In this document: positions 1-10,543 of the stretch, one piece after another
Layout of the letters: each line of letters begins with the position of its first letter
Numbering within the stretch: the stretch's first letter is position 1
Assembly: GCA_965153355.1 (NCBI GenBank)
Contig: OZ231127.1
Coordinates: 58,466,001-58,530,000 of the forward strand
DNA: 64,000 nt
Reading direction: 5' to 3'
From: Flaccisagitta enflata
Lineage: Eukaryota > Chaetognatha > Sagittoidea > Aphragmophora
Position numbers and translations under genes: made by a program
The notes under the pieces: model-generated
What the model was told of the DNA's origin: nothing
The model's database searches: none
What the model saw: only the letters and a program-made list of their open reading frames with translations

Positions 1-128
1 GACAAAGCACCTCTATAACTGGCTGTGTCCGTCGGTTGGTTGGTCGGTTGGTTGGTCGGTTGGTCATAATTATACGGACAGCTTTAAAGTGTCATAGCTC
101 GCACCATATTGGCCTACTTGGCCTTGTT
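1..128 (-). mobile_element. Hairpin-tail element, GTGCG type, cut by window start
   Basis: The left end lies inside a tail hairpin of the AGGTGC..GCACCT type. A GGTT/GGTC tract follows, and the head reads out as GGCCTACTTGGCCTTGTTT near 107-128. It matches the better-preserved copies at 4790, 5221, 6386 and 20062. No coding potential. Confidence 0.7.
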
Positions 129-815
129 TTTTTAAAATTCGCATCTTCGAAAAATCTATCAGATGAGACCAAGCTGGTTCCTGTATCTTTATTCGTTTAG
201 AAATGAGAGTTGAATAAAGAAAATATTTGCTTTTTGCAACTGTGGTGGGAAAATGTTTTTTAAATTTATGGAATATGGTGCACTGGCGCACTGTGTAATA
301 AGTACTATAAGATTGATGAGTAAAGCTTGTCTGGGGTTAGCCCAGATCAATTCAAATGTCAATCTGAATGAAAACTCAAAGATTCAAACAAAAAACCTGC
401 AGAAATGCAGGAAAACAACATTCAAACCAAGGCTGAAATGAACCGCATAAAAGGTATGAAACAACACCACTCCAGAGTACCTCCAGTCTCTCTATGGGTT
501 GATGCCAAAGTTTATGTAGGCGGCGGTGGATGCCCAACATGGTCATACTTAATATTAGATGCATTTTGATATGTTTGCTGCTCACTTCTAATCAATAAAT
601 CAACTTATACGCCTACTGTCCGTATATCTATGGCCAAGATGGTACGGTAAGTTTGTCTTCAATTTTCTTCTTCCTCTGTTGTTTACAACTACTCCTGCAC
701 CGTAATAGTCTAGTAATGACTGCGGCCCTTGAAAATTCACCAGGCAAGAGGTACTACAGACGCATCCTCAAAACTTAAATCTAAAACTAAACTGCCTGAC
801 AACTATTTGTTGATC
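129..815. other. Unassigned AT-rich DNA
   Basis: No gene, clear repeat or RNA seen. Short open frames here have no recognisable domain, splice sites or coding composition. Confidence 0.5.
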
Positions 816-817
816 TA

Positions 818-1332
818 CAGTGGACTACCGCCTTTTCGTCACCTGATTTAACGACATTTTGGATTTAACATCCAAGTTTCTTTGGTCCCAAATTTTTGCA
901 GGCTTTTGTAATGCTATTTTTACCTGATTTAACGACACCTGATATAACAGCCAAACCTGATTTTAAGTCACTATTTTCAGGTCCCTAGGAATTTTTTTCC
1001 CTGATTCAGTGACATTAACATTTTTTTTATGTAATCTTTTTATTTCGAATTTTCATTGAAGCTTTGATATATCATTGTTATATATTAAACTAAGACTTTA
1101 AATACAAAAGTGAACAATATAACAGCTGAAGAATAGAAAAAACTGTGAACAAAAAGATGAAATTATCATAAGTAGATTAAGTTTTTATTGAAAATATTTA
1201 AATAAAAATCAGCTATTTTTTGAATGATATTTTTCATCCCATAAATTACTTATGGTATCTGATACTTCTTCTTTTATATGCCGTTGTGAGTTTTTACAAG
1301 TTTTTTTGTCTGTCTGTCTATCTGTCTGTTTT

Positions 1333-1375
<43 letters not shown>

Positions 1376-1593
1376 TTCTGTTTGTCTTTAGGTCTGACTG
1401 TTTCTATGTTTGTTGACCATTTGCATAAATGCTTGAAAACTATGGAAATCAATCAGAAACTGATGCTAGTCTTCATTGCTCATGAAGCAGTTTTAATGAA
1501 TAGGAGAAAATTAGAAATTCGACTTAACAACATTTGGATTTAACGACCAAAAATCCCTAGTCCCTTCAGGGTCGTTAAATCGGGTTCCCACTG
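818..1593 (+). mobile_element. pogo/Tigger-like non-autonomous element
   Basis: The ends are CAGTGGACTACCGCC and the inverse of CAGTGGGAACCCGATTTAAC, each flanked by TA (816-817 and 1594-1595), as expected for Tc1/mariner/pogo target duplication. Subterminal stretches repeat the phrase GATTTAACGAC in both orientations. A (CTGT)n microsatellite sits at about 1305-1390. A second copy in inverse orientation is at 41502-42348. No transposase frame remains, so this is a MITE-like derivative; superfamily assignment is by terminus and TA only. Confidence 0.7.
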
Positions 1594-1754
1594 TACTTGT
1601 ACTGAGATAAGAGATGAAGAATTTTCAGAAGCTTTTCACAAATTGAATTGATGAATATCGCCAAATATGTGCGTCATCACACTCAAATAAACGGAAAATA
1701 AAAATTTGATTTGTTGCCTTTTCAGATGGAAGCTGACTTCTGATTGAAATGATT

Positions 1755-1843
1755 TTTAGTCGCGTGCAAGAGACTCTACACCTTGCCGTGTCGGTCGGTA
1801 GGTCGGTCGGTCCGTCCGTCTAACATTTTTAAAACTATGACTC
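1755..1843 (-). mobile_element. Tail fragment of hairpin element (GTCGCG type)
   Basis: TTTTTAGTCGCGTGCAAGAG, then CTCTACACC and a GGTC/GTCC tract. The hairpin is degenerate (AAGAGACT instead of ACGCGACT). The copy is interrupted by the TA-flanked element starting at 1846, and no head is found beyond it. Confidence 0.6.
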
Positions 1844-1845
1844 TA

Positions 1846-2599
1846 CAGTATGTTTTTTCTGAACTGACACGAATGAAAATCTCATAACTTTGCCATGGAA
1901 CAAGATATTCAAAATCCAAAAAAAGTGCTAGATAGATATTGGTTTGCAGATTTTTTATGTTCTTTCCTTATGGTTTATCATGAAATGGTGTAACCATCAT
2001 GTAATAACAAGCTGAGTCAGTGTTTTTAAAGAAAAATTGCTAAATTCATAAGCAAAATTCTTATAAAATCATCACAACTTCGTATCTATTATCCTGATTT
2101 TGATCCAAGACGCTGTAATGAACAAACTGAATTGACTTATTCCTCCAATTTGAATTAAAACACAAGTGGCTCAATTGTCATCAACATTTTGCACCAAAAA
2201 ATGTGTTTTTTTGCACATTTTAGAGAAAAAATAATTAATTTGTGACTCTGAACTTAAAATTGGTAATTCTGTCACAATAATGAGGCAGAATAAGCATCTA
2301 TGATTAGTTTTCTTTCATTTAAGACCACTCCTGGAGTTTTAGCTTGATCTTAAGAGATTCAGCATGAATTTAACATAATGTACTTAAGAGATGCTTTTGA
2401 GAATTTATACTATTTGAGAAATGGACATTTTGATTTACATAAAGTTGGGGCATACTTTATTAAACTGACGGATCATTCCTTTTAAGATAAAAAATCTGCA
2501 GACCAGGATCTATCTAGCGTTTTTTTTTTATTTTGAATATCTTGCTCCATTGCAAAGTTATAAGATTTTCATTCGTGTCAGTTCAGAAAAAACATACTG
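1846..2599. mobile_element. Inverted-repeat element with TA target duplication
   Basis: The left end (CAGTATGTTTTTTCTGAACT...) and right end are inverted repeats of roughly 100 bp with a few mismatches. Both are flanked by TA (1844-1845, 2600-2601). The interior is AT-rich without an open frame. Ends starting CAGT plus TA duplication fit a Tc1/mariner-type MITE. It is inserted in or beside an older hairpin element. Confidence 0.7.
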
Positions 2600-2602
2600 T
2601 AC

Positions 2603-2678
2603 CAATAAAGGCGGCTAATCGCCGTAGGAAAAAAGTTGTAAATGCTGAGAGGAAGAGAGAGAGAGAGAGAGCAAGAGA

Positions 2679-2715
<37 letters not shown>

Positions 2716-3010
2716 GAGAAAGAGACAAACAGACAGACAGACAGACAGATAGACAGACAGACAGACAGAGGGGAAGAGAGAGACAGAGGGGAAAAGAGAG
2801 ACAGAGAGAGAAAAAGAGAAAAACATGTAACACGGGGTTACAATATTGTTGCGAATAGGGGCATCCAACCCCCATCCACACCCCAACCCCCACACACAAG
2901 CATCTAGACTGCTTGTTTTTCCACTTTTCAACTTGGACGGACAGACGGACCAACAGACCAATGGATAGACTGACAGACAAAGCCTCTCATAGAGTCCATA
3001 GTTGAAATGA
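2603..3010 (+). repeat. Degraded hairpin-element body with (GA)n
   Basis: It starts with AATAAAGGCGGCTAATCGCCG, also found in variant form at 5362. A (GA)n/(CAGA)n tract covers 2655-2822. The segment 2824-3000 (CACGGGGTTACAATATTG to GACAAAGCCTCTCATAGAG) is a diverged inverse copy of the GTTGCG-type element at 52471-52685. The terminal hairpin is lost. Confidence 0.55.
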
Positions 3011-3212
3011 GAGAAAGACTGTGCTGCCAGGATGCACAATTACCACCTGGGACATTTCAAAGTTCAAATAGACTTCAACTAACTCAATTCCTCGTTTTTC
3101 GGGAAAACGCGAAAAATGCGGAATAATAAAAAAAGATTTAAAAAATCATAGCTCCAAAACTATTGATCGCACAGAATTCTGCTTGGCGTCATCTAAAAGA
3201 GGAGAATTAGCT

Positions 3213-3725
3213 CTTTCTTAGCTGTTAATTTCATGCGTAGGCTCGTTCGGCCCGAAAAAAGCACCAACTTCCTCAAAAGACTCAAAAGAAAAAGGGAAAA
3301 CCAATTTCCTCCGTAGGTCTCAAAAAGCCAAAGGTATTCTTCGACTTTTTTCCAAATAAGGTTTTTCAAGGTAATTTAAGGTACTCTAGGGTATTTCAGG
3401 GTACTTTAGCGTACTTTTGGGTACTTCAGGGTATTTAAGTTTTTCTAGGTACTTAAGGTACTTTAGGGTACTCTCAGATATTTTCGGGTACTTCTAGGTA
3501 TTTTTGAGTATTTTTGGGTATTTCTGGGTATTTTTGGGTATTTTTGGGTGTTTTTATGTGTTTTAGGGTATTGTATTGTACCAATATTGTATCGATATTG
3601 TATCGAAATTGTATCGACATTGTATCAATGCATATCGCGTGGCCTTGGGGGGAGGAACTCTTTTGTTTGTCATTTCCAGACGCACGCGACTGTTGCCCTC
3701 TTGGGCTTGTTTTTTTTCAGAACAA
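3213..3725 (-). repeat. GGGTACTT minisatellite element with head end
   Basis: 3213-3360 shares a stretch (CTTAGCTGTTAATTTCATGCG ... CGACTTTTTTCCAAATAA) with 41395-41497. About 3360-3580 is a degenerate minisatellite of about 9-10 bp (GGGTACTTTNG). 3660-3725 (ACGCGACTGTTGCCCTCTTG, then GGCTTGTTT) is the inverse of the head of the intact element at 39906, so this is a copy in minus orientation whose tail is not recognised. Confidence 0.5.
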
Positions 3726-3965
3726 GATTTATTACTCATTCATGAAAAAACGCTATTTTCTTAATGCTTGATGTTGTTGATGTTATTGATTTTATTGATA
3801 TTATAATTATCGTTGTTTTAGTTATTGCTGTTGTTGTTATTGTTGGTCAATGTCGTTGTTGTTGTTGGTGTTGTTGTTATTGGGACAGCAACTGCCCACC
3901 CACATTAAAGCATTATTGCATTTTCAATAATTCAACTACATGTTTGATTCTTTATCTGATAAAAT

Positions 3966-3994
3966 GAAAAGACATCAACATCATCATCACTGTT

Positions 3995-4072
<78 letters not shown>

Positions 4073-4092
4073 TTCATCGTCATCATCATGAC
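3966..4092. repeat. (CAT)n microsatellite
   Basis: About 40 near-perfect CAT units, shading into imperfect CATCGTCAT at the right edge. A related GTT-rich stretch lies at 3765-3880. Confidence 0.95.
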
Positions 4093-4228
4093 CATTGACC
4101 TACATCAACATGATCATCATCGGGAACATCATTTTGGGAATCTGCTGGTCAAAGTTGATGAAGGCAATGGTTGCCAAACTGATTCCCCATGCAAGGGCGT
4201 AAAAGACATTTTGATGAGAGATGATGAG

Positions 4229-4534
4229 TAGGGTGGTCACAAAATAGGGCAAATTTCAAAAAATGATATACTCTAGTTTTTTGTATAAATGCACCAAAAA
4301 AGAAGGTTTTCCCACAAGTAGTGGTCTGAATTTGAAGATTAAACCATGGCGGCAAAACTATAGGCTTCCTATGGCAATAGAAAAATCCCCATAGCAACCC
4401 TATAGTTTTGCCGACAAGGTTTCTTGTTTGATTTCACACCCCAGCTTGTGAGAAATCCTTCTTTTATTGGACATTTGTGCAAAGGGCTCAAGTATATCAA
4501 TATATGAAATTTGACCCAATTCCGGACCACCCTA
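4229..4534. mobile_element. hAT-type MITE with 8-bp target duplication
   Basis: The termini TAGGGTGGTC and GACCACCCTA are inverted, with subterminal GCAAATTTC / GAAATTTGACC also inverted. Identical 8-bp flanks ATGATGAG lie at 4221-4228 and 4535-4542. An 8-bp duplication is characteristic of hAT elements. The 306-bp interior holds no transposase. A full hAT transposase gene lies 26 kb away at 30987-35339, but nothing in the sequence links the two. Confidence 0.8.
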
Positions 4535-4789
4535 ATGATGAGGTAATTTCTAGAAGTGGAGGGATTATTCGGAAGTCAGAAATAATTCAGACAAATGTAC
4601 GACATATTTTGTTCTTTCGGATTCCCACGAAAGATTCTATCTCTCCCCGAAATGTTCCGAATGATTTCAAACAAGGTAAGAAATAGCAATTATGTCAGGT
4701 TTTACGTACAGTGGGGTTCGTGGAGAAACAGCCTAAACTGGAGGAACTTATTCAAGTGTCTTAATTTTATTTAACATACTTAATCGAGA

Positions 4790-4908
4790 AACAAGGCCAA
4801 GTAAGCCAATAAGGTGCGACGTGTAGATCGTCGAACGAATGCGTTACAGACCGACCAACCAACAGACGGACAGAGCCAGTTATAGAGGTGCTTTGTCGCA
4901 CCTAAAAA
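4790..4908 (+). mobile_element. Hairpin-tail element, GTGCG type, intact
   Basis: The head is AACAAGGCCAAGTAAGCC followed by AAGGTGCGACGTG. There is a short GACC/GACG tract, then TTATAG and the tail hairpin AGGTGC-TTTGTC-GCACCT ending TAAAAA. The head's AGGTGCGAC is the complement of the tail's last nine stem bases GTCGCACCT. About 119 bp, no coding. Confidence 0.8.
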
Positions 4909-4997
4909 GTCAATTTAGATCAGTCGATTCGGTCATTTAGTTAAAAACTATTGAAATATATGTAGACCTGCCAGCCAAACTGGCCTCAAGTACACTC

Positions 4998-5225
4998 TTT
5001 CTAGTCACGTGCTACTTGACTCTACACCCCGCTTTGTCGGTCCGTCCGTCCGTTGGTCTGTCCGTCCGTCGGTCCGCCCGTTGGTCCGTCTGTCACACTT
5101 TACTTTTTTTTGTTTTTTTGCGGTCTTTGGCCTCACTGCTCCTGCCCAAGTGATAATGTGACCTCAAATACGGCCCCTGCCCACCCGCACGCGACTTGGG
5201 TAGCCGTGTATCCGGCCTTGTTTTT
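4998..5225 (-). mobile_element. Hairpin-tail element, GTCGCG type
   Basis: Reads tail to head: a degenerate TAGTCACGTGCTACTTGACT hairpin, CTACACCCCGCTTTGTCGG, a GTCC/GGTC tract, then the conserved body (CACTTTAC, TTTGCGGTCTTTGGCC, CTGCTCCTGCCC) and head CCCGCACGCGACTTGGGTAG..GGCCTTG. The last T-run is shared with the next element. Confidence 0.75.
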
Positions 5226-5344
5226 AGGTGCGACAAAGCACCTTTATAACTGGCTGTGTCCGTCGGTCTGTCTGTCGGTTGGTTGGTAACACATTCGTTC
5301 AACGATCCACACGTCGCACCTTATTGGCCTACTTGGCCTTGTTT
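5221..5344 (-). mobile_element. Hairpin-tail element, GTGCG type, abutting the previous one
   Basis: TTTTTAGGTGCGACAAAGCACCT tail, GTCGG/GGTT tract, head CACGTCGCACCTTATTGG and GGCCTTGTTT. Its tail T-run is also the head T-run of the element at 4998-5225, so the two form a head-to-tail pair. Confidence 0.75.
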
Positions 5345-5700
<356 letters not shown>

Positions 5701-5737
5701 GTGTGTCCATTCATGATGTTTTATCCTGTTCTCTACT

Positions 5738-7013
5738 CACGCCCCTTTTTAACTGAGGTAGGTAGGAAAAAATTCCACAGCATAGCCGTCTATTCAGGGG
5801 CGCTATATACATGAAGATGCATGCATCCATGCTAAAAACAAAAAATTCTGTTGGGAATTTTACGAGAAAATGCCGTAAAATGCCGTAAAAAACTGTAAAA
5901 ATGAAAGTTCTGACCATTATGTTGGGTGAAACTTGCTCAAAACCAGCGGCCCTTACTAAATAATGCAGATATGGCACTAATGCACATTTGTGCTTTTATT
6001 CAATTGATGCCGTCATCACTGGATGTCATTATATGCTGTAAAATGCTGTAAAATGCTGTAAAATGCCATAATATGCTGTTTTTCCACCGTTTTTCTGGCA
6101 TTACCCTTTCTTAAAGCCTGATATTCACTTGACAACTAAAAGCAAATGGGTATCGAGGCTTGCGACACACATTGTTAAGTTTCAAAACAGAGCACAGAAA
6201 TCCAGTCACATTGCAAAGCTGTAATATGCGGAAAATTGGCTTAAAATTTCAAAATTGGCAGTTTTATAAATGAATTTGCCAAAAAAACTGCTCCACTTGT
6301 CAGATGATGACCATTTTATGCTGAAATGGAACTGAAACACATTTATGCAAATAAATTTGTGGGCAAATTAACCCAATAAATTGTAAACAAGGCAAAGTAG
6401 GCCAATAAGGTGCGACGTGTGGATCGTCGAACAAATGCGTTACCCGACAGACCAACCAACCAACCAACGGACACAGCCAGTTATAGAGGTGCTTTGTCGC
6501 ACCTAAAAATTCCATTTTACGGCAATTTACGGCCTTTTACGGTATTCAAAGAAGCCCAAATATCTTTGATTTATATTAAGCTTCTTACATTTTTGTGTAT
6601 TAGGCCTAAATACACATTTTCTGTCAGTTTGCATATGAGTGTTGCCTAATTTGAGGACAAAAACAGATGATTTGGCAAAAACGCACTTTAACGGCATTTT
6701 ACAACATAAAATGAAGTTCAATAATGATGTCATTGCGTGAATCTTTGCATGAATGCATCTTAGTGTCATACAGATATTGTTTGACCTATTGCTGACAAGA
6801 GCCGTCATTTTTGACTGAGTTTAAACTAACAAATTCGTCAAAATTGCTGTTTTAACAGCTTTTTACGGCATTTTACGGCTTTTTCTCGTAAAAATCCCAA
6901 CAGAATTTTTTGTCTAAAGCATGGTGATATAACCCAAGGCGTACTTAGTCAGATAAGATGTGTCACAATGCTGTGGAATTTTTTCCTACTTGCCTCAATT
7001 AGAAAGGGGTGTG
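5738..7013. mobile_element. Long inverted-repeat element with TACT duplication
   Basis: The arms 5738-5890 and about 6855-7013 are imperfect inverted repeats: CACGCCCCTTTTTAACTGAGG against CACACCCCTTTCTAATTGAGG, and further in both carry AATTCTGTTGGG and GCCGTAAAATGCCGTAAAA. TACT flanks both ends (5734-5737, 7014-7017). The interior repeats GCTGTAAAAT/GCCGTAAAAT. No transposase frame remains. A hairpin element (6386-6509) sits near the middle. Confidence 0.7.
6386..6509 (+). mobile_element. Hairpin-tail element, GTGCG type, nested
   Basis: AACAAGGCAAAGTAGGCC head, AAGGTGCGACGTGTGG, GACC/AACC tract, GGACACAGCCAGTTATAG and hairpin AGGTGCTTTGTCGCACCT followed by AAAAA. Nested inside the TACT-flanked inverted-repeat element. 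Confidence 0.8.
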
Positions 7014-7045
7014 TACTTGTTTGGTTATTTTCCTTTTTTGTTTTT

Positions 7046-9121
7046 TTTTAGTCGCGTGCACGCGACTCTACAACCCGCTCCGTCTGTCGGTCGGTCGGTC
7101 GGTCGGTCGGTCCGTCGGTCCGTCGGTCCGTAACACTTAGCTTTTTTGCGTCTTTTTGGGTCATCTGGAGTTATTTTGAGTCATTTTTTGGTTGTTTTTG
7201 GGAATTACTGGTTGCATTAAGTCATTTTTGGTCATTTTTGGTCATTTCTAGTCATTTTTGGTCATTTTGGTTATTTTGGTCATTTTGATTATTTGGGTCA
7301 TTTTCGGTCATTTTTGGCCATTTTTGAGCATTTTTCGTCATTTTTTGTCATTTTGGTCATTTTGGTCGTTTTGGTCATTTTGGCCATTTTTGATCATTTT
7401 TGATCATTTTTGGTCATCTTTTGTCATTTTTGGTCATTTTGGTCATTTTTGGTCTTTTTTGGTCATTTTGATCATTTTTGGTTATCTTTGGTTATCTTTG
7501 GTCATTTTGGTCATTTTGATCATTTTTGGTCATTTTTGGTCATTTTTGGTCATTTTGATCATTTTTGGTCATTTTTGGGCATTTTTGATCATTTTTAGTC
7601 ATTTTTGATCATTTCTGGTCATTTTTGGTCATTTTTGGTCATTTTTGTCATTTATGGTCATTTTTGTCATTTATGTTCATTTTTGGTCATTTTTGGTCAT
7701 TTTTGGTCATTTTGGTCATTTTTGGTCATTTTTGGTCATTTTTGGTCATTTTTGGTCAAGGTGGTCAGTTTTAGTCATTTTTGGTCATTTTTAGTCATTT
7801 TTGGTCATTTTTGGTCATTTTTGGACATTTTGGTCATTTTTGGTCATTTTTGGTCATTTTTGGTCATTTTTGGTCATTTTTGATCATTTTGGGCATTTTT
7901 GGTTATCTTTGGTCATTTTGGTCATTTTTGGTCATTTTTGGTCATTCTTGGTCATTCTTGGTCATTTTTGATCATTTTTGTTTATTTTGTGTCATTTTTG
8001 GTCATTTTTGGTCATTTTTGGTTAAAGTCTGCTGGTTAAAGTCTGCTGGTTAAAATCTTCTGGTTAAAGTCAGCTTGTTAAAGTCTGCTGGTTGAAGTCT
8101 GCTTGTTAAAGTCTGCTGGTTAAAGTCTGCTGGGTAAAGTCTGATGGTTAAAGTCTGCTGGTTTAAATCTGCTGGTTTAAGTCCCCTGGTTTGAATCTAA
8201 TGGGTTACGTCTGCTGGTTAAAGTCTGCTGGTTTAAATCTGCTGGTTTAAGTCTGCTGGTTTAAGTCTGCTGGTTTAAATCTTATGGTTTAAGTCTGCTG
8301 GTCTAATGGTTTAAGTCTGCTGGTTTAAGTCTGCTGGTTAAAATGATATTAAAGATAAGTATGGTTTAAGTCTGGTTTAAGTCTGCTTTAAGTATGGTTT
8401 AGGTCTGGTTAAAGTCTGGTTTAAGTCTGGTTTAAGTCTGGTTTAAGTCTGGTTTACATCTGGTTTAAGTTTGGTTTAAGTCTGGTTTAAGACTGGTTCA
8501 TGTCTGATTTATGTCTGGTTTAGGTCTGGGTTAGGTCTGGTTTAGGTCTGGTGTATGCCTGGTTTGTGTCTGGTTTATGTTTGATTTAGGTCTGATTTAG
8601 GTCTGGTTTTGGTCTGGTTTTGGTCTGGTTTAATTCTGGTTTGAGTCTGGTTTGAGTCTGGTTTGAGTCTGGTTTGATTCTGGTTTGATTCTGGTTTGAG
8701 CCTGGTTTGAGCCTGGTTTGAGCCTGGTTTGAGCCTGGTTTCGGTCTGGTTTAAGTCTGGTTTGAGTCTGGTTTGAGTCTGGTTTGAGTATGGTTTGAGT
8801 CTGGTTTGAGTCTGGTTTGAGTCTGGTTTGAGTCTGGTTTGAGTCTGGTTTGAGTCTGGTTTGAGTCTGGCTTGAGTCTGGCTTAAATCTGGTTTATGGA
8901 TCTGGTGTATGTCTGATTTAGGTCTGGTTTTGGTCTGGTTTAATTCTGGTTTGAGTCTGGTTTGAGTCTGGTTTGAGTCTGGTTTGAGTCTGGTTTGAGT
9001 CTGGTTTCGGTCTGTTTTGGGTTGCGTTTAAGTCTGATTTTTGATAAAAAGATACAAAAAGGAGTCAGGTCAGTTTAGTTATTTTTGTCCTGCACGCGAC
9101 TTATAGGTGTTGGCCTTGTTT
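7046..9121 (-). mobile_element. Long hairpin element with four internal repeat blocks
   Basis: Read from the tail: TTTTTAGTCGCGTGCACGCGACT, GGTC/GTCC tract (7079-7130), then (GGTCATTTTT)n (about 7150-8025), (GTCTGCTGGTTTAA)n (about 8026-8340), the separator GATATTAAAGATAAG, (GTCTGGTTTGA)n (about 8360-9030), and head CCTGCACGCGACTTATAGG..GGCCTTGTTT. Three other copies (15321, 25242, 26906) keep the same block order in the other orientation. Phe/Trp/His-rich open frames inside it are not genes. Confidence 0.8.
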
Positions 9122-9154
9122 TATTACTGCCTGCTTCTTTATCTATCTTTCCTT

Positions 9155-9277
9155 CTTTTTAGTCGCGACCAAGAGGCTTTTTTAGACCGTAGGGGACCTT
9201 TGAGTTGAGAAAGTGCGTGAACGTTTATTTTTGCTGCCCGACCATCCGCGACTGGTATTTGCCGTGTATCTGGCCTG
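9155..9277 (-). mobile_element. Short hairpin-element relic
   Basis: TTTTTAGTCGCGACCAAGAGGC at the tail and GACCATCCGCGACTGGTATT..GTATCTGGCC at the head. The (GACC)n tract is missing and the hairpin is degraded. Confidence 0.5.
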
Positions 9278-9494
9278 GTCTCTTTCTTCCTTTCTTCTTT
9301 TCTTCCTTTCTTCCTTTCTTTCTTTTGTACTTTCCTTCCTTCTTTTCTTCCTTTTTTTTTTTGTCATTTTGCTCAACCTTTACTTTTTTTCTTTCTTTTT
9401 CCCCTTTCTTTCTTGTATTCTTTCTACATTTCTCTGTTTATCCCCAGGTCTGTTTTCCTTTTTGTTTCTTTCCTTCTTCCCCACGCTTTTTCTC

Positions 9495-9533
<39 letters not shown>

Positions 9534-9600
9534 TTTTCTTTCTTTCTTGCTTGCTTGCTTGCTTGATTGCTTGCTTTCTTCTTTTTCTGTATCGGTGCTT
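9278..9600. repeat. Pyrimidine-rich (TTTC)n tract
   Basis: CTTT/CTTC-rich low-complexity DNA with a clean (TTTC)n block at about 9495-9535 and (TTGC)n at 9547-9575. Phe/Ser/Leu-rich open frames on the plus strand come from this composition. Confidence 0.9.
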
Positions 9601-10045
9601 TGTGCAGTAAGTTTGCTTTTCAGTTTCTCAGTCTAAGATCAAAGAAAATTTGTTTTTTAAAAAAATAACTCTACTTAATCGGGATCGAAACGACACTAAT
9701 ATGAGTGTCAGGCGGAAGACATGTCCACTTCAAATCATCTCATTTGAAAGATGCACCTGATTAAAAAAACACCACTTTTTGACCTCACCTGAAGTAGTAT
9801 TACTGATATTGCAAAACATTTGGATCTTTTGGCTCCCTTTGGGGAAGGGACAAAATCTTTCGCCTCCCCTCCTTCCAAAGGACATATTGTCCCTTGGAAC
9901 ACCCCAACTAATTTCTATACAATGTCTAGGCTATGGAAGTACTCTTCAATGTTGCACTATTGCATTAGCAGCATTAGTGATGATGACCTGGTAACAACTT
10001 CAGGTAGGCATCCATTTTTTGGGCAAAATTGCAATGCAGATAGAA
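9601..10045. other. Unassigned DNA before a hairpin element
   Basis: Two overlapping plus-strand frames of about 70-110 codons exist. They run into the transposable element at 10046 and show no domain or splice context, so I call no gene. Confidence 0.4.
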
Positions 10046-10186
10046 AACAAGCCCAAGCGGGCAAATTGATGCGTCATCTGCGTGGTGTTAGAGGAAGTGC
10101 AACCGACGGACAAACTGATGGAACCACGGATGGACCAACCAACGGACAGACCCACTTATAGAAATGCGATGACACATCTGAAAACA
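10046..10186 (+). mobile_element. Hairpin-tail element, GATGCG type
   Basis: Head AACAAGCCCAAGCGGGC, then GATGCGTCATCTGCG; GACG/GACC tract; tail AAATGCGATGACACATCT followed by GAAAA. The head's GATGCGTC complements the tail arm of this family (GACGCATCT in well-preserved copies). A (GAAA)n run follows to 10230. Confidence 0.65.
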
Positions 10187-10543
10187 AAGAAACAAAAAAG
10201 GAAGAAAGAAAGAAAGAAAGAGAGAGAGCTGCATCTGCGCCGCTTCAGGGTTGAGCGCTGTAACAAATGTAAAGGAGCGCGTTTTGATGTTTTGTTTTGC
10301 CAGATTGCTATCTTGTTTTCGTCTTCTTAATATTTTTCCTAATTTGCCTGGTTTTGATCCGAATTTCTTGTTTTCGCTGAAACGACATTTTTAGGCGCAA
10401 GAAATGAAGTTCACATGTGCATCAATGTTGGACAAGAAAAAAAGCATATTTTAGTGGTGCTAAGATTTAATATTGTATGTGTAGAGTATTCAATAATACA
10501 TAGCCATAGCCAAAAAACTAGTTCAAGACTTGCCACAAATAAG

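Noticed and set aside
7046-7070. Strict Helitron ends (TC...CTRR)
   Set aside because: CTAA does occur after the tail hairpin, but the opposite end is AACAAGGC without 5'-TC, so canonical Helitron1 ends are not met; a Helentron-type affinity is retained only as inference.
7258-8053. Long Phe/Trp/Ser/Gly/His open frames (also 16358-16844, 26196-26726, 27890-28450)
   Set aside because: They are translations of the (GGTCATTTTT)n / (AAAAATGACC)n block of the long hairpin elements and are open in several frames at once.
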